DNA of 7,015 bases from Bryobacteraceae bacterium (GTDB lineage: Bacteria; Acidobacteriota; Terriglobia; Bryobacterales; Bryobacteraceae): positions 1-7,015 of the forward strand of contig JASHWA010000123.1 of assembly GCA_030044325.1 (NCBI GenBank), read 5' to 3'. How positions within the stretch are numbered: position 1 is the first letter of the stretch; the number at the start of each line of letters is the position of its first letter. Shown here piece by piece: positions 1-6,105 of the stretch. Under the pieces are notes generated by a model that was given only the letters and a program-made list of their open reading frames with translations, was not told where the DNA came from and did no database searches. The position numbers and the translations under genes were made by a program.

Positions 1-1
1 C

Positions 2-511
2 ATCGAACTGCCCCCGCTACGCGAACGAGCGGGCGATATAGAGCTACTGGCGGCTCACTTCCTGCGCCAGTTTCAAACTGATGAGGGCGTTTCCCTGAGG
101 CTATCGCGCGAAGCAAGCGAAGCGCTCGTCGCGCACGATTTTCCTGGTAATGTGCGCGAACTTGAGAATGCGCTGCGCCGCGCGACCGCATTGTGCCCGG
201 CTGATTTGATCACGCTTGACTGCCTGCCGTCAGAAATAGCGGGGCGCTTTCGAAGGACAAACGACATGGCTGGATTCGCGGAGCGGTTAATCGCCGACCG
301 GCCGGACATGGAGGAACTCCAGCGCCGTTATGTTCTTTTAACACTTCAGGAAAACGGCTGGAACCAGCGCCGCGCCGCAGCCGTCCTTCACCTTGATCGC
401 AGGACCATTCAGCGCCTGATCGCGCGTTATAAACTAAACGGCGCGCGGGAGATTGAGGACAAAACGGAAGGACGCGGCGGTTCGGCGGAAAAGCCGCTCG
501 ACAGCGTGTGA
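2..511 (+). CDS. Sigma-54-dependent Fis-family transcriptional activator, C-terminal part (5' end outside window)
   Basis: This is the last 169 residues of an NtrC-type enhancer-binding protein, which remodels sigma-54 RNA polymerase through ATP hydrolysis. Visible residues 1-13 hold the typical 'LPPLRERAGDI' segment of the AAA+ domain. Residues 47-56 read FPGNVRELEN, the sensor-II motif (normally WPGNVRELEN, so here F replaces W). Residues about 104-146 form a Fis-type helix-turn-helix (HTH_8), including NQRRAAAVLHLDRRTIQRL, whose recognition helix is DRRTIQRLIARY. A short charged tail (about 148-169) follows. Walker A/B, the GAFTGA loop and any sensory N-terminal domain lie upstream of the window, so the signal it senses cannot be read. 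The stop TGA (509-511) overlaps the GTG start of the FecR-barrel gene by 4 nt, which implies one transcript and translational coupling. The family call is very secure; the target genes are unknown. Confidence 0.95.
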   Translation: MELPPLRERAGDIELLAAHFLRQFQTDEGVSLRLSREASEALVAHDFPGNVRELENALRRATALCPADLITLDCLPSEIAGRFRRTNDMAGFAERLIADRPDMEELQRRYVLLTLQENGWNQRRAAAVLHLDRRTIQRLIARYKLNGAREIEDKTEGRGGSAEKPLDSV

Positions 512-2595
512 GACCGGCCCAGAACCGTACAGAATGCGGGCGGACGGCCATCGCATGGGCGAAGTTCGCGGCTGTCGCCCTTGCGCTACCCTTGTGTGCG
601 CGGCTGTCTGCGCAGGCAGGGGATCTCACCGCGCGCACCTCTAGCGTATCGGGCGCCGCGCTGGTTTATAGCGGCGCCTCGGGAAACGCTTTCCGGCTCT
701 CCACGGGATTCTTTTTAAATCCGGGCGACCGCATCGACACACGCAGCGGCGGGCGCGTCGTCATCGACATGAACGACGGCAGCATGGTGGTTATTGAGCC
801 GCAATCAATCGTCCTCATCAAGGATTTTCGCCAGGCGGAATCTCTGCGCGAACTGTTCGACATTCTCGCGGGCAAAGTTCGCGTGAAGATCAATCATTAT
901 GGCGCCAGGCCAAATCCGTATCATATGAACAGCCCGACGGCATCGATCGCCGTACGCGGCACCGAGTTCAGCATCGAGGTCGGGCCGAATGGCGATACGA
1001 AGGTGATGGTCTATGAGGGCGTGGTGCAGGTCACCAGCCTTTCTGACCCAAGCCAATCGATTCCGGTGGAAGCGGGACGCGGCGTGCTGGTACAGGCGGG
1101 GCAGGATTTTCATATGCTCGGAGCGGACGGCAATTTGATTGCCAGCCGCTCCTCGCACGATCGTGACCGCCGCGCCGCATCGAACGACTCAGACGCGCCG
1201 GCGAACCTTCTGCCGTCACAAAATTCGGGCGCCGATCGTGACGCCAGTTCGCCGCGCGCGACAGCAAGCGCCTACGACAGCTATGTCGCGAGCCTTTCCG
1301 ATATCGTCGAGACACCGTTTCTATTCCGCTTCAACGCCTTTGCCGAACCTTATCTCGATAGTCTGGAAAATCCGGCGTACGCCAGTGAATTTCAGACGGC
1401 GCGGGCGCGTCTTTTTGTCTTGCCGACGTTCGGCGGCGGACCCGACCTTGATGACATTCGTCCCACCATTCCGGCCGCCGGACTTCTGCCGGGCACCTAC
1501 AGCCTTTCGACGCAGATCGCCGGGTTCACTCCGCTGGGCGGCAGCAATGTTTTCCTCGGCGGCGCGGTTTCAGGATCGCGGATCAGCGACAGCGCGGTCG
1601 CATTCGCGCCCGATGAGGACGCGGTCTCGTCGGCGTCGCCCCACATGTCGGGAAACTCGACCAGTACCTTCTATTCGGGATCAATCATGGCGGCGCGCAG
1701 CTTGGGAGACAGCAGTATCGGATTCGGGGTGGACCTTTTGAACGGAAACGGTTCGCTGACATCGACCGCGGGTTCGTCATCGTCGATCGAGCAGATCCTG
1801 GCCGCATCGAATATTTCACAAACGCGGTTGACGGCGGGATATTCGCGCGCATTTGCTCGCGCCAAGCTGGGGGCGTTCTATCGCTACGGGATGATTTCGG
1901 CGAACGACCACGACCTCAGCCACACCATCAACGACGTGCCGGTCGGATTGAATTCCACATCCACGGGCGGCCACTCGTCTGAGATTGGATTAAATCTGCG
2001 CGGCGTACTCCGGCCAGGGTTGCTCTATGGAATCACTGCCGATTGGCTGGGCGTGTCGCTTTCCGACAACCTCGTTCGGACGGCAACCCTGAATTCGTCG
2101 CAACAGGATCGCGCGCAGCAAGGCTCGCTGGGCTTCGGACTCGGCTACTTTCTGAACCGCAGTACGATTTTCACTTTCGACACGACGGCCGGTACTTCGC
2201 GCGTCGCAGCGGCTCGAACCGGGGATGCAACAGGAAATTTGTTGCAGAACGAGGTCGCCAACGGGCATCTCTGGTCAACTCATGTCGCCATTCAGCGAAA
2301 CATCTGGCACCGATTTTTCGTCACCGCGTCGTTCTTGAATATCCGGTACACGCAACACCAGCGCGTCGACACCTTTCCGGATCAATCCGGAAACATCAGC
2401 ATGGTGCAAGACGCATTTTTTCCTGTATCTCCACAGGCCTATCTGTTCGCGCCACGATTTTCCGATTTCGGCATCGGGTGGCGCCCGTCGCCGGCCGTTC
2501 TGATCGAATACCTGTTCACCACTGATTACGGCGTGACCCCTTCAACGCACACGATCATGCTGCGGTACACCCTCCGCGGCCGCACGGGGGATTAG
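508..2595 (+). CDS. Exported FecR-domain protein with C-terminal predicted outer-membrane beta-barrel
   Basis: 695 residues from GTG 508, inside the GTGA overlap with the activator gene. I see no good Shine-Dalgarno at normal spacing, so coupling probably drives initiation. Residues 1-37 look like a Sec signal peptide (hydrophobic AIAWAKFAAVALALPL, cleavage after AQA-37). Residues about 46-205 are a FecR domain: an LNPGDRIDT segment, GGRVVIDMNDGS, LFDILAGKVRVKI, then SPTASIAVRGTEFSIEV (142-158) and VYEGVVQV. Residues about 210-265 are a polar, probably disordered linker. From about 385 to the end, alternating polar/hydrophobic stretches (e.g. SIGFGVDLL, TAGYSRAFARAKLGAFYRYG, GSLGFGLGYFL, FFVTASFLNIRY, HTIMLRYTLRG) suggest roughly ten to twelve amphipathic strands ending near the C-terminus. 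Unlike classical FecR it has a cleavable signal and no cytoplasmic anti-sigma segment. I infer a surface-anchored protein with the FecR part in the periplasm. The FecR call is strong; the barrel is predicted only from strand pattern. Confidence 0.88.
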   Translation: MRPAQNRTECGRTAIAWAKFAAVALALPLCARLSAQAGDLTARTSSVSGAALVYSGASGNAFRLSTGFFLNPGDRIDTRSGGRVVIDMNDGSMVVIEPQSIVLIKDFRQAESLRELFDILAGKVRVKINHYGARPNPYHMNSPTASIAVRGTEFSIEVGPNGDTKVMVYEGVVQVTSLSDPSQSIPVEAGRGVLVQAGQDFHMLGADGNLIASRSSHDRDRRAASNDSDAPANLLPSQNSGADRDASSPRATASAYDSYVASLSDIVETPFLFRFNAFAEPYLDSLENPAYASEFQTARARLFVLPTFGGGPDLDDIRPTIPAAGLLPGTYSLSTQIAGFTPLGGSNVFLGGAVSGSRISDSAVAFAPDEDAVSSASPHMSGNSTSTFYSGSIMAARSLGDSSIGFGVDLLNGNGSLTSTAGSSSSIEQILAASNISQTRLTAGYSRAFARAKLGAFYRYGMISANDHDLSHTINDVPVGLNSTSTGGHSSEIGLNLRGVLRPGLLYGITADWLGVSLSDNLVRTATLNSSQQDRAQQGSLGFGLGYFLNRSTIFTFDTTAGTSRVAAARTGDATGNLLQNEVANGHLWSTHVAIQRNIWHRFFVTASFLNIRYTQHQRVDTFPDQSGNISMVQDAFFPVSPQAYLFAPRFSDFGIGWRPSPAVLIEYLFTTDYGVTPSTHTIMLRYTLRGRTGD

Positions 2596-2603
2596 GCTCC
2601 ATT

Positions 2604-2643
2604 TTGCCGCGCCGCGGCAAGGATGATGGCGGCAATTTGCCGC
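2604..2643. repeat. Two adjacent inverted repeats built from four copies of TTGCCGC
   Basis: Nine bases after the FecR-barrel stop, TTGCCGC occurs at 2604-2610 and 2637-2643, and its complement GCGGCAA at 2614-2620 and 2629-2635. Copies 1 and 2 form an 8-bp palindrome with one central base (2604-2620). Copies 3 and 4 form a 7-bp palindrome with one central base (2629-2643). In RNA, other pairings (1 with 3, or 2 with 4) leave more usable loops. No T-run follows, so it is not a standard intrinsic terminator. It could be a 3'-end stabilising structure, a weak terminator or a dyad protein-binding site. Confidence 0.7.
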
Positions 2644-2723
2644 ACCGCCCAGACCCGCAAGTGCCAAAAGCCCAACAAACCACGGCAGTTCGAAAGGGCA
2701 GATCACGTGCCGCAGAGGTCCGC

Positions 2724-3083
2724 ATGGCAAACCACGCTGGTTCTCAAATCGGGCAGAAGTTTGTCCGGCATCCCGGCTTCTCGTTTGAGGTGCTGGTCCC
2801 TGCGTTTCTTCTTGGATTTTTGCTCGGGGTCGCGCTTGCTCGCGATATCCGTGGACCACTGCTGATCCCCCTCGCCGCGGGTTTGGGTTTGACCGTCCTC
2901 CCGCGCCTTCCCCTTCGGTTGCGGAGGTCCGCCCAGCTCCTGGCGATTTGCTGTGTGCCGGTTTTGGTGGGCAGCCATTTAGGGCGATTGCATGCTGCTC
3001 CGGCGCCTTCAAGAATGCGCCCTCGTTTGCATCGAGCGCGCCACGAATGCGCGCTCGTGGTTTTTACACGCTTCGTGTCGTAA
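2724..3083 (+). CDS. Possible small membrane protein, 119 aa (doubtful)
   Basis: I do not recognise this family. From ATG 2724, preceded by AGAGG at 2714-2718 (5-nt spacing), the frame encodes 119 residues. Hydrophobic stretches are FEVLVPAFLLGFLLGVALA (about 21-39), GPLLIPLAAGLGLTVLP (about 43-59) and an AQLLAICCVPVLVGS segment (about 69-83), which would give two or three membrane helices. Arg-rich turns lie between them and an Arg/His-rich tail follows. The frame is also open upstream to a TTG at 2604, but that part looks non-coding. Against it: the last 15 or so codons run through the terminator-like hairpins at 3033-3065, so a transcript ending there would lack the stop codon. It may be a real orphan gene, a decayed gene or chance. 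Confidence is low. Confidence 0.3.
   Translation: MANHAGSQIGQKFVRHPGFSFEVLVPAFLLGFLLGVALARDIRGPLLIPLAAGLGLTVLPRLPLRLRRSAQLLAICCVPVLVGSHLGRLHAAPAPSRMRPRLHRARHECALVVFTRFVS
3033..3065 (+). terminator. Terminator-like zone with two competing hairpins before T5
   Basis: Stem A pairs CGAGCGCGC (3033-3041) with GCGCGCTCG (3049-3057), 9 bp with a 7-nt loop. Stem B pairs CCACGA (3041-3046) with TCGTGG (3055-3060), 6 bp with an 8-nt loop, and is directly followed by TTTTT (3061-3065). The stems share bases 3041 and 3055-3057, and each stem's loop contains part of the other stem, so they exclude each other. The site probably ends + strand transcription from the FecR operon (or the small ORF) just before the next promoter. 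A third small hairpin, ACACG/CGTGT (3066-3078), follows. Confidence 0.6.
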
Positions 3084-3103
3084 TCGCGAATCGAGAGTGC
3101 GCT

Positions 3104-3109
3104 TATAAT
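3104..3109 (+). promoter_or_regulatory. -10 element TATAAT for the VirB10-like/b561/YceI operon
   Basis: This is a perfect sigma-70-type TATAAT. No good -35 is visible at 16-18 nt upstream (the region reads around TAATCG at 3081-3086), so the promoter may be weak or activator-dependent. The expected transcription start is near 3116. That falls downstream of the ATG at 3108 and supports initiation at ATG 3141. Confidence 0.6.
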
Positions 3110-3123
3110 GAAGTTTTTTCACC

Positions 3124-3129
3124 GGAGGG
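3124..3129 (+). promoter_or_regulatory. Ribosome binding site GGAGGG for ATG 3141
   Basis: GGAGGG lies 11 nt before ATG 3141, which is slightly long but usable. It lies inside the reading frame if ATG 3108 were used, so together with the -10 element it decides for the 3141 start. Confidence 0.6.
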
Positions 3130-3140
3130 AAAGAAGTTGC

Positions 3141-4553
3141 ATGCGGTACAAACCCTTCTTCACTTTGTTTCTCGTGATTACCTCGCTTCCGTTCCGCGGC
3201 GCGGCCCAAGATAGCGTGCAGGTCCCTCTGATCGTTTCAAGCGGGACGCCCTTGCGCGTATACTTGACCAAGCGAATTTCCAAACGCCTCGGCGAGCCGG
3301 TGGAAGGCAAGCTGCTCGACCCTGTTTACGCTTTCGATCGCCGGGTCGCGCCTGCAGGCTCCGTGGTGCTTGGCTCCGTGGTTCACGTGAAACCCGTTCC
3401 GGTGCGACAACGGGCGTTTGCGATCCTAAATGGCGACTTCACCCCACTGCACGAAGCTGAAGTTCAGTTCACCACGCTCGTGCTGCCGGACGGCAAACGC
3501 ATTCCGATTCATACGGTCGAAACGCCGGGCCTCAATTCGCTCGCCAATCTGCACGCGAAAAAGCAGACAAATCAGAATATGGGCGTGATGGGAACCGCCA
3601 AGGCTCAAGTGAAAAATCAGATCGAGACAGCGCGGCAGAATCTTTCCGACACGGTGCGCGCTCCCGTCAAGAAAGAACGCCTGGAGGATTACCTCTGGGC
3701 GAAACTGCCGTATCATCCGCAATATGTGCGGCGGCTCACGCGTTTCGACGCAGAATTGAGCGAGCCGCTCCAGTTCGGCGGGGAAACGATTTCGGCAAAG
3801 CAGATGGACCTGCTCGGAACACAGCCGTCCTCGAACAGCACAGCGCGGGCGCGGCTGGCAACACCGATCGGCTCCGATTGTTCGAAACGAGGCGACCCGA
3901 TCGAAGCGATTCTTTCGGCGCCTCTGCTTTCTTCGGACCACCAGCTGATTTTGCCCGAGGGCACGCAGCTCACCGGAAAAGTGACCATGACGCATCGCGC
4001 AAGGTGGTTCCATCGCGGCGGCCAGCTTCGCTTTGACTTCGAAGGTGTTAAGCTGCCGGACGGTGTGGAGCGTCCGGAATTGGCGCGCGCACCGGTTTTA
4101 TTTCAGACTCTCGGGTTTCTTCAGGACGCGGAACCGGACGGCAAGGCGCAGATCAAGGCCGATGAAGAGGGCGGCGTAAAGGCGACCGAATCGACCCGCT
4201 TTCTCGCTCCCGTCCTGGCCGCGTTTGTCGCAAGCCGCGCGGCCGATAACGACATCAACAAGACCACCGGCGCGCCATACCCTAATAACGCCGGTCACAC
4301 ACTTGGCGGCGCATTCGGGTTTGGATTGTTTGGCGCGGCGGCGGCAAGATTTTCGCCGACGTTCGCCAGGGCGTTCGGATTTTATGGATTGGCGTGGTCT
4401 GTCTTTCGCAACGTGGTCGCGCGCGGGCAGGAAGTGGAGTTCCCAAGGAACGCGGGGATCGAGATTCGTTTTGGCGCGCGAGAACAGCCGCCATCCAAAA
4501 TACAGACCCTGCATAAAATCATCACAGGTTCGGGTTCCGTGAATCAGCATTAG
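3141..4553 (+). CDS. Exported protein with two VirB10/TrbI-like beta units
   Basis: 470 residues from ATG 3141. The in-frame ATG at 3108 overlaps the -10 element and is rejected. Residues 1-22 are a Sec signal peptide (KPFFTLFLVITSLPF, cleavage after GAA). Two related segments follow. Residues 48-123 start KRLGEPVEG, pass APAGSVVLGSVV and end LPDGKRIPI. Residues 249-312 start KRGDPIEAIL, pass LPEGTQLTGKV and end LPDGVERPE. Each follows the pattern of the VirB10/TrbI C-terminal fold (PG.V.A ... iPxGSxLxG ... R ... LPDG), preceded in the first copy by GTPLRVYLTKRI. Residues about 138-185 are helical and charged. Residues about 386-428 are Gly/Ala/Phe-rich and hydrophobic, and residues 429-445 hold a final EVEFPRNAGIEIRFG strand like the VirB10 end. 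First gene of a likely three-gene operon. No secretion-system genes are nearby, so a conjugation role is not supported. Family resemblance is from pattern reading; function unknown. Confidence 0.8.
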   Translation: MRYKPFFTLFLVITSLPFRGAAQDSVQVPLIVSSGTPLRVYLTKRISKRLGEPVEGKLLDPVYAFDRRVAPAGSVVLGSVVHVKPVPVRQRAFAILNGDFTPLHEAEVQFTTLVLPDGKRIPIHTVETPGLNSLANLHAKKQTNQNMGVMGTAKAQVKNQIETARQNLSDTVRAPVKKERLEDYLWAKLPYHPQYVRRLTRFDAELSEPLQFGGETISAKQMDLLGTQPSSNSTARARLATPIGSDCSKRGDPIEAILSAPLLSSDHQLILPEGTQLTGKVTMTHRARWFHRGGQLRFDFEGVKLPDGVERPELARAPVLFQTLGFLQDAEPDGKAQIKADEEGGVKATESTRFLAPVLAAFVASRAADNDINKTTGAPYPNNAGHTLGGAFGFGLFGAAAARFSPTFARAFGFYGLAWSVFRNVVARGQEVEFPRNAGIEIRFGAREQPPSKIQTLHKIITGSGSVNQH

Positions 4554-4564
4554 AAAGAGGAGCG

Positions 4565-5242
4565 ATGAATTGTATCTGGTTTGTTGTTGTCTTTTTGATG
4601 TGCGGCGTAAGCCGGGCGGAGAACGTCGCCGAACCGGCGCTGGAGTTCGGTATAGCCAGGGCGGTGAGGAATGCGTTTACTCCACCCGAATTCGTTGCCG
4701 ATACGCCCGATCCGGAGCCACAGACAAATCCGCCGCAAAAACCGCAGCAGCCTTCGCTCGGCGATCTCGGTTTCCCGACGTCCGCCACGCAGCCGAATCC
4801 GCAGGAACAAGCCAGACTGAATAAACGCTCCCACATGCTGAAAATGCATCAGCGACTCGGCCTGATCACGATCGCGCCTCTGGTCGCGACCGTAATCACG
4901 GGAGGATTCGCAGGCGGCCGCGCAAAACAATCCGACATGCGCGATGTTCACGCGGCGCTAGGCGGGATCAGCGGTGGCCTCTATTTCGCGACGGCGTACT
5001 ACTCTATATTCGCGCCGAGAATGGCTGGGACGAAAACGCGCGGACCCATCCGTCTCCACAAAGCGCTCGCCTGGATTCACGGACCGGGGATGGTCCTGAC
5101 TCCGATTTTGGGCGTAATGGCCTTCGATCAGAAGAATGCGGGTGAAAAAGTTCACGGCATCGCCAGCGCGCACGGACCGGTCGCGATCGTAACCGCCGGA
5201 GCGTTCGGGCTTGCAGTCGCCTCGGTGACTTTCAAATTTTGA
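4565..5242 (+). CDS. Cytochrome b561-like membrane protein with Pro/Gln-rich N-terminal arm
   Basis: 225 residues. AGGAG (4558-4562) sits close to ATG 4565, only 11 nt after the previous stop, so it is probably co-transcribed. Residues 1-18 look like a signal peptide (WFVVVFLMCGVSRA). Residues about 40-82 are rich in Pro, Gln and Asn and probably disordered. Four helices follow at about 93-113, 127-150, 167-185 and 203-222, each opening near a His: H95 (MHQRLGL), H129 (DVHAALGG), H165/H172 (LHKALAWIHGPG) and H197/H203 (VHGIASAHGPV). His at helix ends in a four-helix bundle is what heme-b binding b561-type proteins show, so I infer an inner-membrane electron carrier between quinol and a periplasmic partner. 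The downstream YceI gene supports this, since yceJ (b561-type) and yceI are neighbours in E. coli. The signal plus long periplasmic arm is unusual for b561 proteins. Heme binding is inferred, and another His-rich four-helix family is possible. Confidence 0.7.
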   Translation: MNCIWFVVVFLMCGVSRAENVAEPALEFGIARAVRNAFTPPEFVADTPDPEPQTNPPQKPQQPSLGDLGFPTSATQPNPQEQARLNKRSHMLKMHQRLGLITIAPLVATVITGGFAGGRAKQSDMRDVHAALGGISGGLYFATAYYSIFAPRMAGTKTRGPIRLHKALAWIHGPGMVLTPILGVMAFDQKNAGEKVHGIASAHGPVAIVTAGAFGLAVASVTFKF

Positions 5243-5250
5243 AGGCTCCC

Positions 5251-5784
5251 ATGCATAAGATCACGGTCGTCTTCATTTCGGCTGTGGCGACGGCTGGTGC
5301 ATCTGACGCTCAGTGGGCCCTTGAACAGTCTTCGCTGACTTATCATGTCTCTCATCCGCTGCACCAAATAGACGGCGTCAGCCACGCCGCTCGCGGCAAG
5401 GGCGTTTGCAGCAGCGGGGAATGTGATTTCCTGATCGCAGTCCCGGTGAAGTCGTTCGATTCGGGCGACAGCAACCGCGACCTGCACATGTTGCAGGTGA
5501 CGCGCGGCGCGGAATATCCGCTTGTCACCGTGCGGACAAAGGTGCCCGAATCAGATCTTCATTCCGGCACAATTCACGCCGACCTGGAGGTCCAGTTCGC
5601 GGGACAGACCAAGCAATACAAACAACTCGCGTTCCAGCTAACCGCGACCGGAAATGAAATACACCTTTCCGGGACCATTCCCGCGACGCTCGCCGATTTC
5701 AAGATCGAACCGCCGTCGCTGTTGTCGATCCCTGTCAAGAACGAGATTCCGATTCGAGTCGAGATGACCTGGAGACGGAGTTAG
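5251..5784 (+). CDS. YceI-family periplasmic polyisoprenoid-binding protein
   Basis: 177 residues from ATG 5251. Its GAAGG (5241-5245, 5-nt spacing) overlaps the stop of the b561-like gene. A TTG at 5239 (TTGA overlap) would add four residues and is less likely. Residues 1-20 are a Sec signal peptide (cleavage after ASDA). The mature part shows the YceI lipocalin-like pattern: LTYHVSHPLHQIDGVS (29-44), VPVKSFDSGDSNRDLHML (64-81), GAEYPLVTV (86-94), then a Gly-containing strand series and a closing ADFKIEPPSLLSIPVKNEIP segment (148-167). C53 and C58 lie five residues apart and could form a disulfide. YceI proteins bind long isoprenoid chains, including quinone-like lipids, in a beta-barrel. 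Beside a b561-like protein this suggests envelope quinone or redox handling. Length is normal for the family. The family call is strong; the ligand is inferred. Confidence 0.92.
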   Translation: MHKITVVFISAVATAGASDAQWALEQSSLTYHVSHPLHQIDGVSHAARGKGVCSSGECDFLIAVPVKSFDSGDSNRDLHMLQVTRGAEYPLVTVRTKVPESDLHSGTIHADLEVQFAGQTKQYKQLAFQLTATGNEIHLSGTIPATLADFKIEPPSLLSIPVKNEIPIRVEMTWRRS

Positions 5785-5850
5785 TGTCCGTCGCCGTCCG
5801 CCCCGAATTCGGACCCTGGTTAACGGCGGAGACATTGAAGAGCGTTTTGG

Positions 5851-6105
5851 TTAGTGCGGTGCTTTAAGGAGGCGCTCCAGCGTGAATCGCTGCCGGCCCC
5901 AGTGCGGCTCCCGCGCGATTTTCCGCAGCTGGAGCTCGGAAATGAAGCGGGCGTCCGCGGCGGAGAGGAACAGAACGTATTCCTGGATCGCGGGCGATAA
6001 ATGCAGCAGCGCCATCAACTGCGTCAGGCGAGCCGGCGAGATATGGCCTAGGCGTGCCAACTTGCGTTCCGTCGGTCGAGACCACCTCGGCGCATATTGC
6101 TTCAA
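5851..6105 (-). pseudogene. C-terminal remnant of a recombinase-associated HTH protein
   Basis: The minus strand from about 6064 down to the stop at 5851-5853 encodes LARLGHISPARLTQLMALL, then LSPAIQEYVLFL and LQLRKIAREPHWGRQR. This is the recognisable C-terminal half of a short helix-turn-helix family (LARLGHVxRARxTQIMNLLxLAPDIQE ... LRPIAAxPDWxxQR) that I remember beside serine recombinases/resolvases in soil bacteria. Family members have an N-terminal part of roughly 60 residues before LARLGH. Here that part is missing in frame: the codons before it (KQYAPRWSRPTERK) do not fit, while the overlapping frame reads RQIKRLEAICAEVV just upstream (about 6121-6080), which could be the displaced N-terminal segment. 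I infer a frameshift near 6065-6090 and a decayed gene. It could still be translated as an 84-residue peptide from ATG 6105. No recombinase gene or element ends are visible. Confidence 0.5.

Noticed and set aside
1139..1741. 200-codon + strand open frame inside the FecR-barrel gene
   Set aside because: Arg-rich shadow of the real frame, which has a clear domain and strand pattern.
2542..3012. 156-codon minus-strand open frame across the 2.6-3.0 kb gap
   Set aside because: Overlaps the FecR-barrel end, has no ribosome binding site or motif and looks like a GC-rich shadow.
3108..3140. Upstream in-frame ATG for the VirB10-like gene
   Set aside because: It lies in the -10 element, would need an earlier transcription start, and puts the GGAGGG inside the coding region.
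5239..5250. TTG start for YceI within a TTGA overlap
   Set aside because: ATG 5251 has GAAGG at 5-nt spacing and begins the signal peptide directly.
5774..5792. GACGGA/TCCGTC hairpin over the YceI stop as a terminator
   Set aside because: Only 6 bp, includes the stop codon and has no following T-run.
5803..5812. Palindrome CCGAATTCGG as an operator
   Set aside because: Ten bases is too short to be meaningful alone and nothing nearby supports it.
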